In this document: positions 9,675 through 18,068 of the stretch, one piece after another
How positions within the stretch are numbered: the stretch's first letter is position 1
Layout of the letters: each line of letters opens with the position of its first letter
Source: a candidate division WOR-3 bacterium
GTDB taxonomy: Bacteria; Hydrothermota; Hydrothermia; Hydrothermales; JAJRUZ01
DNA: 64,000 nt
Direction of reading: 5' to 3'
Assembly (NCBI GenBank): GCA_039803925.1
Contig: JBDRZL010000002.1
Coordinates: 171,272 to 235,271 of the forward strand
Made by a program: the position numbers and the translations under genes
The notes under the pieces: model-generated
Told to the model about the DNA's origin: nothing
Seen by the model: the letters and a program-made list of their open reading frames with translations, nothing else
Database searches by the model: none

Positions 9675-10819
9675 TTTCGCAATCTGCTGTACCACTTTTC
9701 CAAAAAATTCTTAACTTTCTTATTTAAGAGTAATTCTTTATAAAAATTAAAATTTTCCTTATAAAATTCAAAGGTTTTTTTAAGAGCATCTTTAAATTTC
9801 CATTCAGGCTTAAAACCAAGTTCAAATATTTTCTTGCCATCCATTGAATATCTCCTGTCATGACCAGGTCTATCCTTAATAAACTCAATGCCTTCCTCTT
9901 TATTTAATCCTCCTAATTTACATATAAGTTCAGCGAGCCTGATATTTTTTATTTCGGTGCTACCAGGTATGTTATACTCCTCACCAATTTTACCCTTTTT
10001 ATAAACAAGGTATATAGCCCTTACTGCATCTTCTATATAAATCCAGCTTCTTTTCTGATTTCCATCTCCATAGAGGGGAATTTTTTCTTTCATCAACACC
10101 TTCATAATAGAAAGGGGTATAAATTTTTCAGGAAACTGTCTTTCTCCAAAAACATTAGCAGGTCTTACTATGATTGCAGGTATTCTGTAAGTTTTATAAT
10201 AAGAATAAACAATCCTGTCAGCACTTGCCTTACTTGCAGAATAAGGGCTTGAGGGATAAAAAGGGTGATTTTCTTTTGCTTTTCCTTTCAAAATTTCTCC
10301 ATAAACTTCATCTGTTGATATATGTATAAACTTTCCCTTTTCTCCGTGAATTTCTCTGAAAATATCAATTAAAAAGTAAGTCCCCAGTATATCTGTAAAA
10401 ATGAATCTATGTGGATAAAGAATTGACCTATCAACATGGGTTTCTGCAGCAAAATGAAAAATATTATTTGAGTATTTCATAACAAGTTTTAATGGCTTTA
10501 CATTTGTAACGGAAGCTACAAGAAGAAAAATCTTTCCCTCACCTTCAAGAAATTTTTTTATTTCTTTTTCCAGATCTTTTTCTTTCAGAACTTTATAATT
10601 ACTTTTTATAAAATTTTTTTCAACCTTGTAAATATCCTTACCAAAGCCAGCATAAAATATATTTTCCTCATTAAGGTAGGGATAAAGATTAAAAGGGTGG
10701 CCTGAATATTCAAGAGAATCATAGACAATTATTTTTGCATCCTTTTCCTTTTTTATCAAATATCTCACAAAATTAGAACCAATAAAACCAGCTCCACCTG
10801 TTACAAGGTAAATATTCAT
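9671..10819 (-). CDS. rfbB: dTDP-glucose 4,6-dehydratase (RmlB/RfbB) with insertion
   Basis: An extended short-chain dehydrogenase that turns dTDP-glucose into dTDP-4-keto-6-deoxyglucose. The NAD-binding GGAGFIG is at 8-14, HFAAETHVDRS at 122-132, the catalytic STDEVYG at 168-174 and the YSASK pair (Y193, K197). The catalytic residues sit about 35 positions later than in typical RmlB because of an insertion between residues about 50 and 115. No rmlA, rmlC or rmlD is near, so the final sugar is unknown. The start overlaps the ABC ATPase stop by four bases (ATGA), giving translational coupling. Confidence 0.88.
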   Translation of the reverse strand: MNIYLVTGGAGFIGSNFVRYLIKKEKDAKIIVYDSLEYSGHPFNLYPYLNEENIFYAGFGKDIYKVEKNFIKSNYKVLKEKDLEKEIKKFLEGEGKIFLLVASVTNVKPLKLVMKYSNNIFHFAAETHVDRSILYPHRFIFTDILGTYFLIDIFREIHGEKGKFIHISTDEVYGEILKGKAKENHPFYPSSPYSASKASADRIVYSYYKTYRIPAIIVRPANVFGERQFPEKFIPLSIMKVLMKEKIPLYGDGNQKRSWIYIEDAVRAIYLVYKKGKIGEEYNIPGSTEIKNIRLAELICKLGGLNKEEGIEFIKDRPGHDRRYSMDGKKIFELGFKPEWKFKDALKKTFEFYKENFNFYKELLLNKKVKNFLEKWYSRLRK

Positions 10820-11556
10820 CTATAAAAGATAAAATTTTCTCCTTCTAAATTAAAAATTTTAACATTAAAACCAAGATATTCACTAATAATTTCTTTTTTC
10901 TCAAAAATTTTATTTTTTTCCACAAAAAGCGTATTTCCATTTTCTTTTAGAAAAAGAAAATAATCAGAAAATTTAATAGCAATATTAATATCATGTATTA
11001 CAAAAATTAAATTTTTATTTTCTCTTTTAAGAATATTCTTCATAATATCAAAAATTAAAAAGGTATTTTCAAAATCAAGATGAAGACTTGGCTCATCAAG
11101 AAGAATAAGTTCAGGGTCCTTAACAAGAGATCTTGCAAGAAGAACCTTTTGTTTCTGACCACCTGAAAGTTCTGAAAACTTTTTATTTTTTAATTCATAA
11201 ATATCAAAAATTCTTAAAAAATAATCTAACTTTTCTTTATCAACTTTTGTATAAGGATAAAAACCGAGTTCAACCATTTCATAAACTGTAAAAGGAACAT
11301 CAGATTCATAAAATTGGGGTAAATAGGAAATTTTTTTTGCTCTTTCAAAAGGATCCATTTTAAAAATATTCTTTCCATCAAAATTAATCTCACCTTTTAA
11401 GGGTTTTAATATACCGGAAAGAACCCTTAAAAGTGTAGTTTTACCTGTTCCATTTTTCCCAAGAATTGAAAGAATTTCACCCTTTTTTAAATAAAAGGAG
11501 ACCCCCCTTAATACAGGGGGGTCTTTATAACCGGCGTAAATAGATTTTACCTCAAT
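10816..11556 (-). CDS. ABC transporter ATPase (FecE/BtuD-like), non-canonical start
   Basis: Nucleotide-binding subunit of an importer of the siderophore/haem/B12 type, judged by the VYEMVELGFYPYT stretch. The first in-frame ATG (11358) would leave out Walker A, yet the same frame is open upstream and encodes IEVKSIYAGYKD...GKNGTGKTT, a normal ABC N-terminus with Walker A at 33-40. Signature LSGGQKQKV, Walker B LILLDEP and the switch H in FVIHDI follow. No ATG, GTG or TTG exists in frame between 11358 and the upstream stop, so an ATT at 11556 or ATC at 11562 is the likely start; I use ATT (246 aa). It overlaps the 99-aa gene and is coupled to rfbB. No permease or binding protein lies nearby. 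Confidence 0.78.
   Translation of the reverse strand: MEVKSIYAGYKDPPVLRGVSFYLKKGEILSILGKNGTGKTTLLRVLSGILKPLKGEINFDGKNIFKMDPFERAKKISYLPQFYESDVPFTVYEMVELGFYPYTKVDKEKLDYFLRIFDIYELKNKKFSELSGGQKQKVLLARSLVKDPELILLDEPSLHLDFENTFLIFDIMKNILKRENKNLIFVIHDINIAIKFSDYFLFLKENGNTLFVEKNKIFEKKEIISEYLGFNVKIFNLEGENFIFYR
11500..11523. other. GC-rich perfect inverted repeat in ABC ATPase 5' coding region
   Basis: GACCCCCC (11500-11507) and GGGGGGTC (11516-11523) form a perfect 8-bp stem with an 8-base loop, about 20 bases past the stop of the 99-aa gene and inside codons 12-19 of the ABC ATPase. On the minus strand it is followed by TCCTTTTATTT. It could slow ribosomes or act as an attenuator; the effect is inferred. 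Confidence 0.6.
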
Positions 11557-11846
11557 CTTGATTTTGGTTTTATCCTTTGTATATCCCTTTGTCTTTCAGA
11601 TTCTTTTTTATTATCTTCAGTTTTTTCCTTGTAAGGAGCGTAAAATTTTCCTTCCCTATCCCTTAATCTTTTAAAGAATCTATCAGTTATTCCGTCACCA
11701 TCTCTATCAAGGGTATCTCTTTTAACCTTATAAATTATTTCACTTTTGAGTTCCACCCTTTTAGATTTTGATGATTCTGACTTTTTATTAATCTCTATTG
11801 AATGAAGTAGAAAAGGTAAAATAAGTAAAATTAAAATTTTTTTCAT
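11547..11846 (-). CDS. small secreted basic protein with DxDxDG motif
   Basis: A 99-aa protein with a clear signal peptide (KKILILLILPFLLHS) and then a very basic body. Near residue 50 it holds LDRDGDGITDRFF, which matches the calcium-binding loop of thrombospondin type 3 or dockerin-like repeats. The start overlaps the stop of the DUF4384 gene by four bases, so it belongs to the same operon. No known family beyond the loop. A periplasmic or surface accessory of its neighbour is a guess. Confidence 0.62.
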   Translation of the reverse strand: MKKILILLILPFLLHSIEINKKSESSKSKRVELKSEIIYKVKRDTLDRDGDGITDRFFKRLRDREGKFYAPYKEKTEDNKKESERQRDIQRIKPKSRLR

Positions 11847-13027
11847 CTCCTTGTCCTTTTTGTTCCTGATTTATTTTGAGGTAAAACTCCGCCTTTTTTC
11901 AATTCAGTTTCAAACTTTTCCCTGTGAATTCTGGTTTCTTGTTCTCTTTGAATTCTACTTTCTCTTTCCTTTCTTAATTCCTGGCTTTTTATAGGAGTAG
12001 TAACTCTTTTTCTGTAATCCTCTGATTCTTCCTTTTCCATCTCTTTATTTTCTTTTACCTTTCTGATATCTGACTCATAAATATTTTTTCCTTCATATTC
12101 CTTATATTCCCTTTTCCTTTCAACTTCAGTTTCCCTGATTCTTTTTTGTTCATGTTCTGGTTTAGTCTTTATTTCTCCTTTAGATTCCCTTATTCTTTCT
12201 TTTTCATAACTCCTTTTAACTTCTTGTTCTTTAACTAAATCCCTTACAGGTTTACCTTCAACAATTCCTATCTCTCTTACCCTTATCCTTGTTTCTTTTT
12301 CTACCTCCTGTAGACGACTTCTCTTTTCAGGTGTAATTTCTTTTGTAAATTCCCATCTTGTTCTTATTCTGTATCTGGGAGGTGCATATTTTATATACCT
12401 TGGAACATAAATATATCTATATTCATAAACCCTTATTTCATATAATGGACAGAAATCAAAATAAAAGTGAATAAAAACATGGGGATGATGGCAATCGTAA
12501 CAATACCATGGTGCCGGATGATATACATAATACCTTGGAATTATATAATAACTTGTCCATGCGCCAAAATAAACCCTTGGGAACCAGAAGGGTGGTCTGA
12601 AACTGAAAACGAGAGCAAATCTTATATCATCATAATCATAATATATATAAGATTCAGGTGGTAAAGGTTCAAAACAATCAAGGGGCATATCATAAATTGG
12701 ATAAGGAACAACAACTGCATAAATATATTCAATACCTGGATCATAAGAAGAAGTCCATTCAATATCATCGTAAAAATCATCGGGTAAAACATAATGGACA
12801 CCTGCATGTATGTATACAGGTTTTCCGGCAGGAAATATTAATTTAGTTCTTCCATTTGGGTCAATATTATATAAGTAAAGATAACCATCTACTTTTGAAA
12901 TAACATTAATTTTTAATCTTTCACCAGCTGTATATATAGACTTTGGACCACCTTCAACCCAGACATCCACCATTCCTGCCTTTAAGGCAAGGAATTGGAT
13001 AGCTAATATTAAAATTAACTTTTTCAT
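11843..13027 (-). CDS. DUF4384-type secreted protein with charged C-terminal tail
   Basis: A 394-aa exported protein: signal peptide at 1-18, then a beta domain of DUF4384 type (VDGYLYLYNIDPNGRTKLIFPAG, HYVLPDD) to about residue 115. An unusual tyrosine/proline/histidine-rich middle follows (about 120-220, many YY and PR pairs). The last 160 residues are almost only K, E and R, and look like a long charged coil. DUF4384 domains occur in envelope and stress proteins. It lies 11 bases after the FnIII lipoprotein gene and has a good Shine-Dalgarno. Function unknown. Confidence 0.7.
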   Translation of the reverse strand: MKKLILILAIQFLALKAGMVDVWVEGGPKSIYTAGERLKINVISKVDGYLYLYNIDPNGRTKLIFPAGKPVYIHAGVHYVLPDDFYDDIEWTSSYDPGIEYIYAVVVPYPIYDMPLDCFEPLPPESYIYYDYDDIRFALVFSFRPPFWFPRVYFGAWTSYYIIPRYYVYHPAPWYCYDCHHPHVFIHFYFDFCPLYEIRVYEYRYIYVPRYIKYAPPRYRIRTRWEFTKEITPEKRSRLQEVEKETRIRVREIGIVEGKPVRDLVKEQEVKRSYEKERIRESKGEIKTKPEHEQKRIRETEVERKREYKEYEGKNIYESDIRKVKENKEMEKEESEDYRKRVTTPIKSQELRKERESRIQREQETRIHREKFETELKKGGVLPQNKSGTKRTRR

Positions 13028-13038
13028 TTAATACCTCC

Positions 13039-13857
13039 TTATTTAATTTTAAGGGATTTTAACCCTTCAGAGGGTAAAGAAAGCTCCCTATTTCCCTCAT
13101 CTATTTGATAAGCCCACTCAAAAACTAATCTATTATCTAAACTTAAAATTCTTATTTTTGCAAAATGATTATACCTTGTCCAGAAAACATAAATATGACC
13201 TTCAATTGCTTCAAGAACACCTATTTTTGACCATCCGTATAAAGGTGCATAACTTATCTCATCAAAACTTTCAGCATACCCCATATCCTGAATCCATGTA
13301 AGTGTATCCGGTACAATTATATAGCCTACTTTATCTGAGGTATCGTATTTATAATAAAAATCACAGTTTGGAGATAAATAGGAACATACAGCCTGATTTA
13401 AAAAATCAAATCCAGAAAAATCAGGATAAATAAGATAACTCCACACAACATCCTCACCATCAGGTCTTGGAGTATCAAACACTACTTCAGGGGAAAGGTC
13501 TGACTCATTCCCTGCCGTATCATAAGCGGATACAGCATAATAGTAAGTTATTCCATTTTGCACATTATAATCAATAAAACTTGTTTTAGAGGGGGGTAGA
13601 TTTGCAATTTTTTCATAAGGTCCTTCATAGGAAAAACCCCTCCACACATAGTATCCTGCAAGGTCTTTTTCAGTATTAGGAATAAAGTAAAGATAAACTT
13701 TCTGGTCACCAGTAACAGAATAAAGTCCTCTTGGTGCTGAAGGTGGTATAGTATCAATTTCAACAGGGTAATTAGTATAAATATTTTCTTCTTTTATTAT
13801 GCATCCCCATAAAAGGGGAATCAGAGTAATTATAAAGAGTATTTTTATTTTTCCCAT
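13039..13857 (-). CDS. lipoprotein with fibronectin type III domain
   Basis: A 272-aa lipoprotein: N-terminal hydrophobic segment ending in the lipobox LLWGC (C19). Residues about 38-128 form a fibronectin type III domain (PPSAPRGLYSVTGDQKVYLYF ... YYAVSAYDTAGNESDLS). The C-terminal 140 residues are a beta-rich domain I do not recognise. It is the first gene of a minus-strand operon leading to rfbB and the radical SAM gene, with a strong Shine-Dalgarno (AAAGGAGG). Probably anchored in the envelope, with a binding or structural role. Confidence 0.75.
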   Translation of the reverse strand: MGKIKILFIITLIPLLWGCIIKEENIYTNYPVEIDTIPPSAPRGLYSVTGDQKVYLYFIPNTEKDLAGYYVWRGFSYEGPYEKIANLPPSKTSFIDYNVQNGITYYYAVSAYDTAGNESDLSPEVVFDTPRPDGEDVVWSYLIYPDFSGFDFLNQAVCSYLSPNCDFYYKYDTSDKVGYIIVPDTLTWIQDMGYAESFDEISYAPLYGWSKIGVLEAIEGHIYVFWTRYNHFAKIRILSLDNRLVFEWAYQIDEGNRELSLPSEGLKSLKIK

Positions 13858-13919
13858 TTCAAACCTCCTTTTTCAATTTACAAAAATGCAATTTCTATTC
13901 CAAATAAAAATAAGAAAAA

Positions 13920-13949
13920 TTGCACATTATAAGTTCAAAAGGGTATAAT
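13920..13949 (+). promoter_or_regulatory. sigma70-type promoter for tRNA-Leu and ferredoxin
   Basis: TTGCAC at 13920-13925 and a perfect TATAAT at 13944-13949 are separated by 18 bases. The expected transcription start near 13956 is about ten bases before the tRNA-Leu 5' end. Confidence 0.7.
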
Positions 13950-13965
13950 TTTTATTCAAAAAATT

Positions 13966-14049
13966 GCCGGAGTGGCGGAACGGAAGACGCGGCGGACTCA
14001 AAATCCGCTCTCCGTTAAGGAGGTGAGGGTTCAAATCCCTCCTCCGGCA
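13966..14049 (+). tRNA. tRNA-Leu (CAA)
   Basis: An 84-base class II tRNA. The acceptor arms GCCGGAG and CTCCGGC pair fully. The anticodon stem GCGGA/TCCGC encloses the loop CTCAAAA with anticodon CAA. A long variable arm and the T-arm GAGGG-TTCAAAT-CCCTC follow. CCA is not encoded. Its 3' end is 18 bases before the ferredoxin start. Confidence 0.96.
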
Positions 14050-14067
14050 TGAAATAAGGAGGGAATA

Positions 14068-14337
14068 ATGACATATATTATTTGCGAACCCTGTATTGGA
14101 GTTAAGGATACAGCTTGTGTAGAGGTTTGCCCGGTGGATTGCATACATCCAAGAAAAGATGAACCCGAGTACGAAAGCTCAGATCAGCTTTATATAAATC
14201 CACAGGTTTGCATTGATTGCGGAGCCTGTGAATCAGTCTGTCCGGTTCAAGCGATCTATGCGGAAGATGCTGTTCCAGAAAAGTGGAAGAGCTTTATTAA
14301 AAAGAATTACGAACATTACGGTTTAACTGCTCCTTAA
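14068..14337 (+). CDS. fdxA: 7Fe/8Fe ferredoxin of the FdxA type
   Basis: A small electron carrier, 89 aa. The cysteine pattern is C9-x7-C17-x3-C21-P for the first cluster with C25 helping the second, then C48-x2-C51-x2-C54-x3-C58-P for the second [4Fe-4S] cluster. An extra C6 precedes the first site. The block ICEPCIGVKDTACVEVCPVDCI is typical of FdxA-type ferredoxins. It follows tRNA-Leu by 18 bases with a strong Shine-Dalgarno (AAGGAGGG) and probably shares its promoter. It faces the oxidoreductase genes whose product reduces ferredoxin, so it is a likely acceptor for KorAB or PorGDAB (inference). Confidence 0.92.
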   Translation: MTYIICEPCIGVKDTACVEVCPVDCIHPRKDEPEYESSDQLYINPQVCIDCGACESVCPVQAIYAEDAVPEKWKSFIKKNYEHYGLTAP

Positions 14338-14360
14338 AATAGTATTTTTTTTAAATTTTT

Positions 14361-14388
14361 AAAGGGGGGGAAAATCCCCCCCTTTTTT
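14361..14388. terminator. bidirectional intrinsic terminator between ferredoxin and korB
   Basis: AAAGGGGGGG at 14361-14370, a five-base loop, and CCCCCCCTTT from 14376 followed by more T. It ends the plus-strand ferredoxin transcript and lies right behind the korB stop on the other strand. Confidence 0.8.
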
Positions 14389-15277
14389 ATTTTTTGTTTT
14401 CTATCAACTTTAAAAGTTCTTCTTTTAAAGGCATTTTTTGTGTTTTAAATTCCTCTACTATTGAGTAATCTTCTTTTCCAAAGATATCCAATTCATAATG
14501 CTTTTTCTCCTCAACATAAAAAATTCCAACAGGAATCTTACCTTTTCTCCATGTTTCCATAATTTTAGCAATTGCTTCTTCTCTCCTTGCAAATGGTCCA
14601 TTTAATAACTCTATATTTTCCCTGAAATAATCATAAGAATATTCTTCATTAAAGGTAACACAAGGAGAGAGTACATCAATATGGGAAAAGCCTTTATGTT
14701 TTATACCTTCTTTTATATATTCCTTTAAATTTTTTGTATCACCTGAAAAACCCCTTGCTACAAATGTTGCTCCTGCTGAAAGAGATATTAAACAGGGCTC
14801 TATAGGATTATCCTTTGAACCATAAGGAGTTGTCCCTTTTACAAAACCATAGGGAGAGGTAGGTGCGACTTGGCCTTTAGTTAGAGCGTAAATTTCATTA
14901 TTCATAACAATATAAGTAAGGTTTATATTCCTCCTGGCGGCATGCATAAAGTGGTTACCACCTATTCCGTAACCATCACCGTCTCCACCTGTAACTATTA
15001 CATTTAATTTCTGATTTGCAAGTTTAACTCCGGTAGCAACAGGAAGAAGTCTTCCATGGATTGTATGGAAGGCGTTGGTATTTATATAATCAGGAAATTT
15101 TGAAGAACAGCCAATTCCACTTATAACTACTGCATCATAAGGTGAAATTCCAAGTTCAAAAAGTGCTTGTTTTAAAGCAGCAAGAACTCCAAAATCACCA
15201 CAACCAGGGCACCAAGTACTCTTTTTACCCTCATAAGCTTTAACTGAAGTTATTTCAAAATTTAAAAGTTTTTCCAT
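14387..15277 (-). CDS. korB: 2-oxoacid:ferredoxin oxidoreductase beta subunit (KorB)
   Basis: Thiamine-diphosphate and Fe-S binding beta subunit of a 2-oxoacid:ferredoxin oxidoreductase, 2-oxoglutarate type by sequence style. Cluster cysteines appear in WCPGCGDFG (C23, C26) and in GIGCSSKFP. The ThDP/Mg motif is GGDGDGYGIGGNH, and NNEIYALTKGQVAPTSP is the substrate-side block. It is one base after korA. Together the pair decarboxylates a 2-oxoacid with CoA and passes electrons to ferredoxin. Substrate choice (2-oxoglutarate or another 2-oxoacid) cannot be fixed from sequence alone. Confidence 0.9.
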   Translation of the reverse strand: MEKLLNFEITSVKAYEGKKSTWCPGCGDFGVLAALKQALFELGISPYDAVVISGIGCSSKFPDYINTNAFHTIHGRLLPVATGVKLANQKLNVIVTGGDGDGYGIGGNHFMHAARRNINLTYIVMNNEIYALTKGQVAPTSPYGFVKGTTPYGSKDNPIEPCLISLSAGATFVARGFSGDTKNLKEYIKEGIKHKGFSHIDVLSPCVTFNEEYSYDYFRENIELLNGPFARREEAIAKIMETWRKGKIPVGIFYVEEKKHYELDIFGKEDYSIVEEFKTQKMPLKEELLKLIENKK

Positions 15278-15278
15278 C

Positions 15279-17030
15279 TTAATTCTCCTTTTTTAGAATT
15301 TTTTTAACTTCACTTATTATCTCAGAGGGTTTAAAAGGAAAACCTGAATATTTTCTAATTGAATAAACATTTTGCTTTCTCCCCCATATCCTTGAAAGAT
15401 AGTTTTTTAGCTGTGAAAAGGAATTTAATTCACATACAAAAACATTTTTATTGTATGTTAAAGAGTAAATATAGTCTTCATGAAGTGGCATAAGAGTTCT
15501 TATTCTGAGATATGATATTTCTATTCCTTCATTTTTAAGTCTATGAACAGATTCCCTCATTGGTCCTAGTGATGAGCCTATACCAACAAGTATATTTGGT
15601 GCGTTTTTATTACCATAGAATTCAGGTTCAGGAACATCTTCAATAATTCTTTCAAGTTTTCTTAACCTTTTTTGAACCATTTGAACCCTGTATTCATTCT
15701 CTTCATCTATGAATCCATCAGGTGTTTTTTCATTGGAATTATATCTAACTATAACCCCTTTTGTTCCTGGAATAGCCCGTGGAGAAATCCCATCTTCAGT
15801 TAATTCGTATCTTTCATAAATTTTTCCGGTTTTAATATACTCTGAAACTTCTTCCTCACTTAAAATTTTTCCCCTTTCCCACTTTAAATTTCCATTATAG
15901 GGAATATCATCAACTGTCTGCTGATTCTGGGAAACTGCCTGTTCTGATAACACAATCACTGGAATCTGATATTTCTCTGCAATGTTAAAAGCTCTAAAAG
16001 TAAATTCAAAACTTTCTTCAGGAGTGGATGGAACAAGTACAGCTCTTGAGACATCACCATGCCCTGCAAAAAGAATATGATTTATATCTTCCTGACCAGT
16101 TTTTGTTGGCAATCCTGTGGATGGACCTCCTCTCTGGGCATGGTAAATAACAAGGGGAACTTCTGCCATTGAAGCAAGGGAAATTGCCTCAGTTTTGAGA
16201 TCCATTCCTGGACCACTTGTGGAAGTCATAGCTCTCAATCCAGCAAAGGACGCACCGATAGCCATATTAATTGAGGCTATTTCATCTTCACACTGAATTG
16301 TAACTCCTCCGAATTTTGGCATATGTTTTGCCAAAAATTCAAAGACCTCTGTAGAGGGAGTTATAGGGTATGCAGCAAAAAATCTGCATCCAGCAGCAAT
16401 AGCACCAAGAGCTACTGCTTCATTCCCAGACAAATAATATCTCCCTATATCCGTAGATTTTTCAATTTCATATCTCTTTTTCAAAAGATTTTTAGCAAGG
16501 GAATAACCCTCTTCTAAGGCTTTAATATTATTCTCTATGATTTCACCGCTTTTCCCTTTTAAATAGAAAATAATAGAGTTTTTAATCTCCTCAGGTTCAA
16601 TATTGAAAACATAACCCAGAAATCCAAGTGCTATTACATTCTTAAAAATTTCTTTTTTAAACATTTCCCTTGCTTTTTTTCTCAAGGGAACAGGATATAA
16701 ATAGACATCATCTCTTACAAGATTTTCGGATTTAAACTCCTCATCTATTATAATAACACCTTCACTTCTTATATCTTTTAAGTGACTATATACTGCCTTT
16801 GGTTCAAGTGCAATAAGTGCGTCTATATAATCATTCCAGGAAAAAATTCTTTCCACATTTGCCCTTATAGTTAAACTTGTGGGTAAACCTCTTATATTAG
16901 AAGGGAAATCCCTTACAGAAACTGTGTAAAGCCCCCTTCTTTTTAAAGTATAGGCAAGGACTTCCCCTGCTAAAAGGGAGCCATCACCTGCAAGTCCTGC
17001 AATTCTAACTGAAAAATCCTTTAATTTCAT
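15279..17030 (-). CDS. korA: 2-oxoacid:ferredoxin oxidoreductase, fused gamma-alpha subunit (KorA)
   Basis: A 583-aa fusion. Residues 1-185 are the gamma domain (IAGLAGDGSLLAGEVLAYTLKRRG). The rest is the alpha subunit, with the ThDP-pyrimidine domain AAYPITPSTEVFEF, EDEIASINMAIGASFAGLRAMTSTSGPG and the domain near residues 480-560 that binds CoA in relatives. This gamma-alpha fusion with a separate beta is typical of bacterial and archaeal KorAB enzymes. A 90-base gap separates it from porB, so korAB may have its own promoter or be read through from por. Confidence 0.9.
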   Translation of the reverse strand: MKLKDFSVRIAGLAGDGSLLAGEVLAYTLKRRGLYTVSVRDFPSNIRGLPTSLTIRANVERIFSWNDYIDALIALEPKAVYSHLKDIRSEGVIIIDEEFKSENLVRDDVYLYPVPLRKKAREMFKKEIFKNVIALGFLGYVFNIEPEEIKNSIIFYLKGKSGEIIENNIKALEEGYSLAKNLLKKRYEIEKSTDIGRYYLSGNEAVALGAIAAGCRFFAAYPITPSTEVFEFLAKHMPKFGGVTIQCEDEIASINMAIGASFAGLRAMTSTSGPGMDLKTEAISLASMAEVPLVIYHAQRGGPSTGLPTKTGQEDINHILFAGHGDVSRAVLVPSTPEESFEFTFRAFNIAEKYQIPVIVLSEQAVSQNQQTVDDIPYNGNLKWERGKILSEEEVSEYIKTGKIYERYELTEDGISPRAIPGTKGVIVRYNSNEKTPDGFIDEENEYRVQMVQKRLRKLERIIEDVPEPEFYGNKNAPNILVGIGSSLGPMRESVHRLKNEGIEISYLRIRTLMPLHEDYIYSLTYNKNVFVCELNSFSQLKNYLSRIWGRKQNVYSIRKYSGFPFKPSEIISEVKKILKKEN

Positions 17031-17120
17031 TTAATCCTCCTTTTGAAATAGATTAAGTTTAAATATAACAGTAACTTAATAAAATTTCAAATGATTTTTA
17101 AAATTTACTTAAATCTAAAA

Positions 17121-18059
17121 TTAGAAAATTTTTTGTCCATCAAGTCTTAAAAGTCTTTCCCATTTCTCATCAACTTTTTTTTGAATTTCCTCAATTAAAT
17201 CCTCTCTATTTTTCAAATGACTGAATCTATCCTGTTTTAAAAGCCATTCTTTAACAGGCAATTTTTCTTTAGGTTTATAATTAACTCTATAAACACCTTG
17301 ATCAATTTCATATAATGGCCAGAAACATGTTTCAACAGCTAAGCGGGCAAGCTCTACTGTTTCACTTTCATTATAACCCCAACCTGGCACACAGGGTGAA
17401 ATAACAGCAATAAATTTTGGACCCTCAATTTCAAAAGCTCTTCTCACTTTTTTTATCAAATCCCCAAAGTGAGAAGGTGATGCTTGGGCTACATAGGGGA
17501 TTTCATGGGCAGCAATAATTTCTATAATATCCTTTCTATGCTGTATCTTACCAGGCATTTTTTTACCTACAGGTGAGGTAGTTGTATTTGCACCAAAAGG
17601 AGTGGCTGAAGACCTCTGAACTCCTGTATTCATATAAGCTTGATTATCATATAGAACATAAAGAAAATTGTGACCTCTTTCAATAGCTCCTGAAAGTGCC
17701 TGTAAACCTATATCGTAAGTTCCACCATCTCCACCTATAACAATGAAATTTATTTTTTCATTCTCAGGTATCAATCCTTTCTTTTTTAAAACCTTATAGG
17801 CGGATTCAACACCTGATATAACAGCTGCCGCATTTTCAAAAGCTACATGAATCCAGGGCACATTCCAAGCAGAATAGGGATATATTGTTGAAACAACTTC
17901 AAGACAACCTGTAGCGTTAGATATCACAACAGGGTAATCAGAGGAAGCAACAACCATTTTTATAATTGAAGGAAAAGCACATCCACTACATGCTCTGTGC
18001 CCTGAGGTTAAGCCTGTATTCCTCTCAGAAAGCTCTTTTAAGGAAAGTATTTTTTTCAT
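17121..18059 (-). CDS. porB: pyruvate:ferredoxin oxidoreductase beta subunit (PorB)
   Basis: ThDP-binding beta subunit of the four-subunit pyruvate synthase type. Cluster cysteines are C24 and C27 in HRACSGCAF and the cysteine in NATGCLEV. The ThDP motif is GGDGGTYDIGLQALSGA, and the block YDNQAYMNTGVQRSSATPFGANTTTSPVG is a hallmark of PorB. It follows porA by nine bases with a Shine-Dalgarno. The enzyme links pyruvate, CoA, acetyl-CoA, CO2 and ferredoxin, and runs either way in anaerobes. Confidence 0.93.
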   Translation of the reverse strand: MKKILSLKELSERNTGLTSGHRACSGCAFPSIIKMVVASSDYPVVISNATGCLEVVSTIYPYSAWNVPWIHVAFENAAAVISGVESAYKVLKKKGLIPENEKINFIVIGGDGGTYDIGLQALSGAIERGHNFLYVLYDNQAYMNTGVQRSSATPFGANTTTSPVGKKMPGKIQHRKDIIEIIAAHEIPYVAQASPSHFGDLIKKVRRAFEIEGPKFIAVISPCVPGWGYNESETVELARLAVETCFWPLYEIDQGVYRVNYKPKEKLPVKEWLLKQDRFSHLKNREDLIEEIQKKVDEKWERLLRLDGQKIF

Positions 18060-18068
18060 TTTTACCTC

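Noticed and set aside
14361..14388. G/C run as a mobile-element end
   Set aside because: A 7-bp stem followed by T on the plus strand between convergent genes is a normal terminator.
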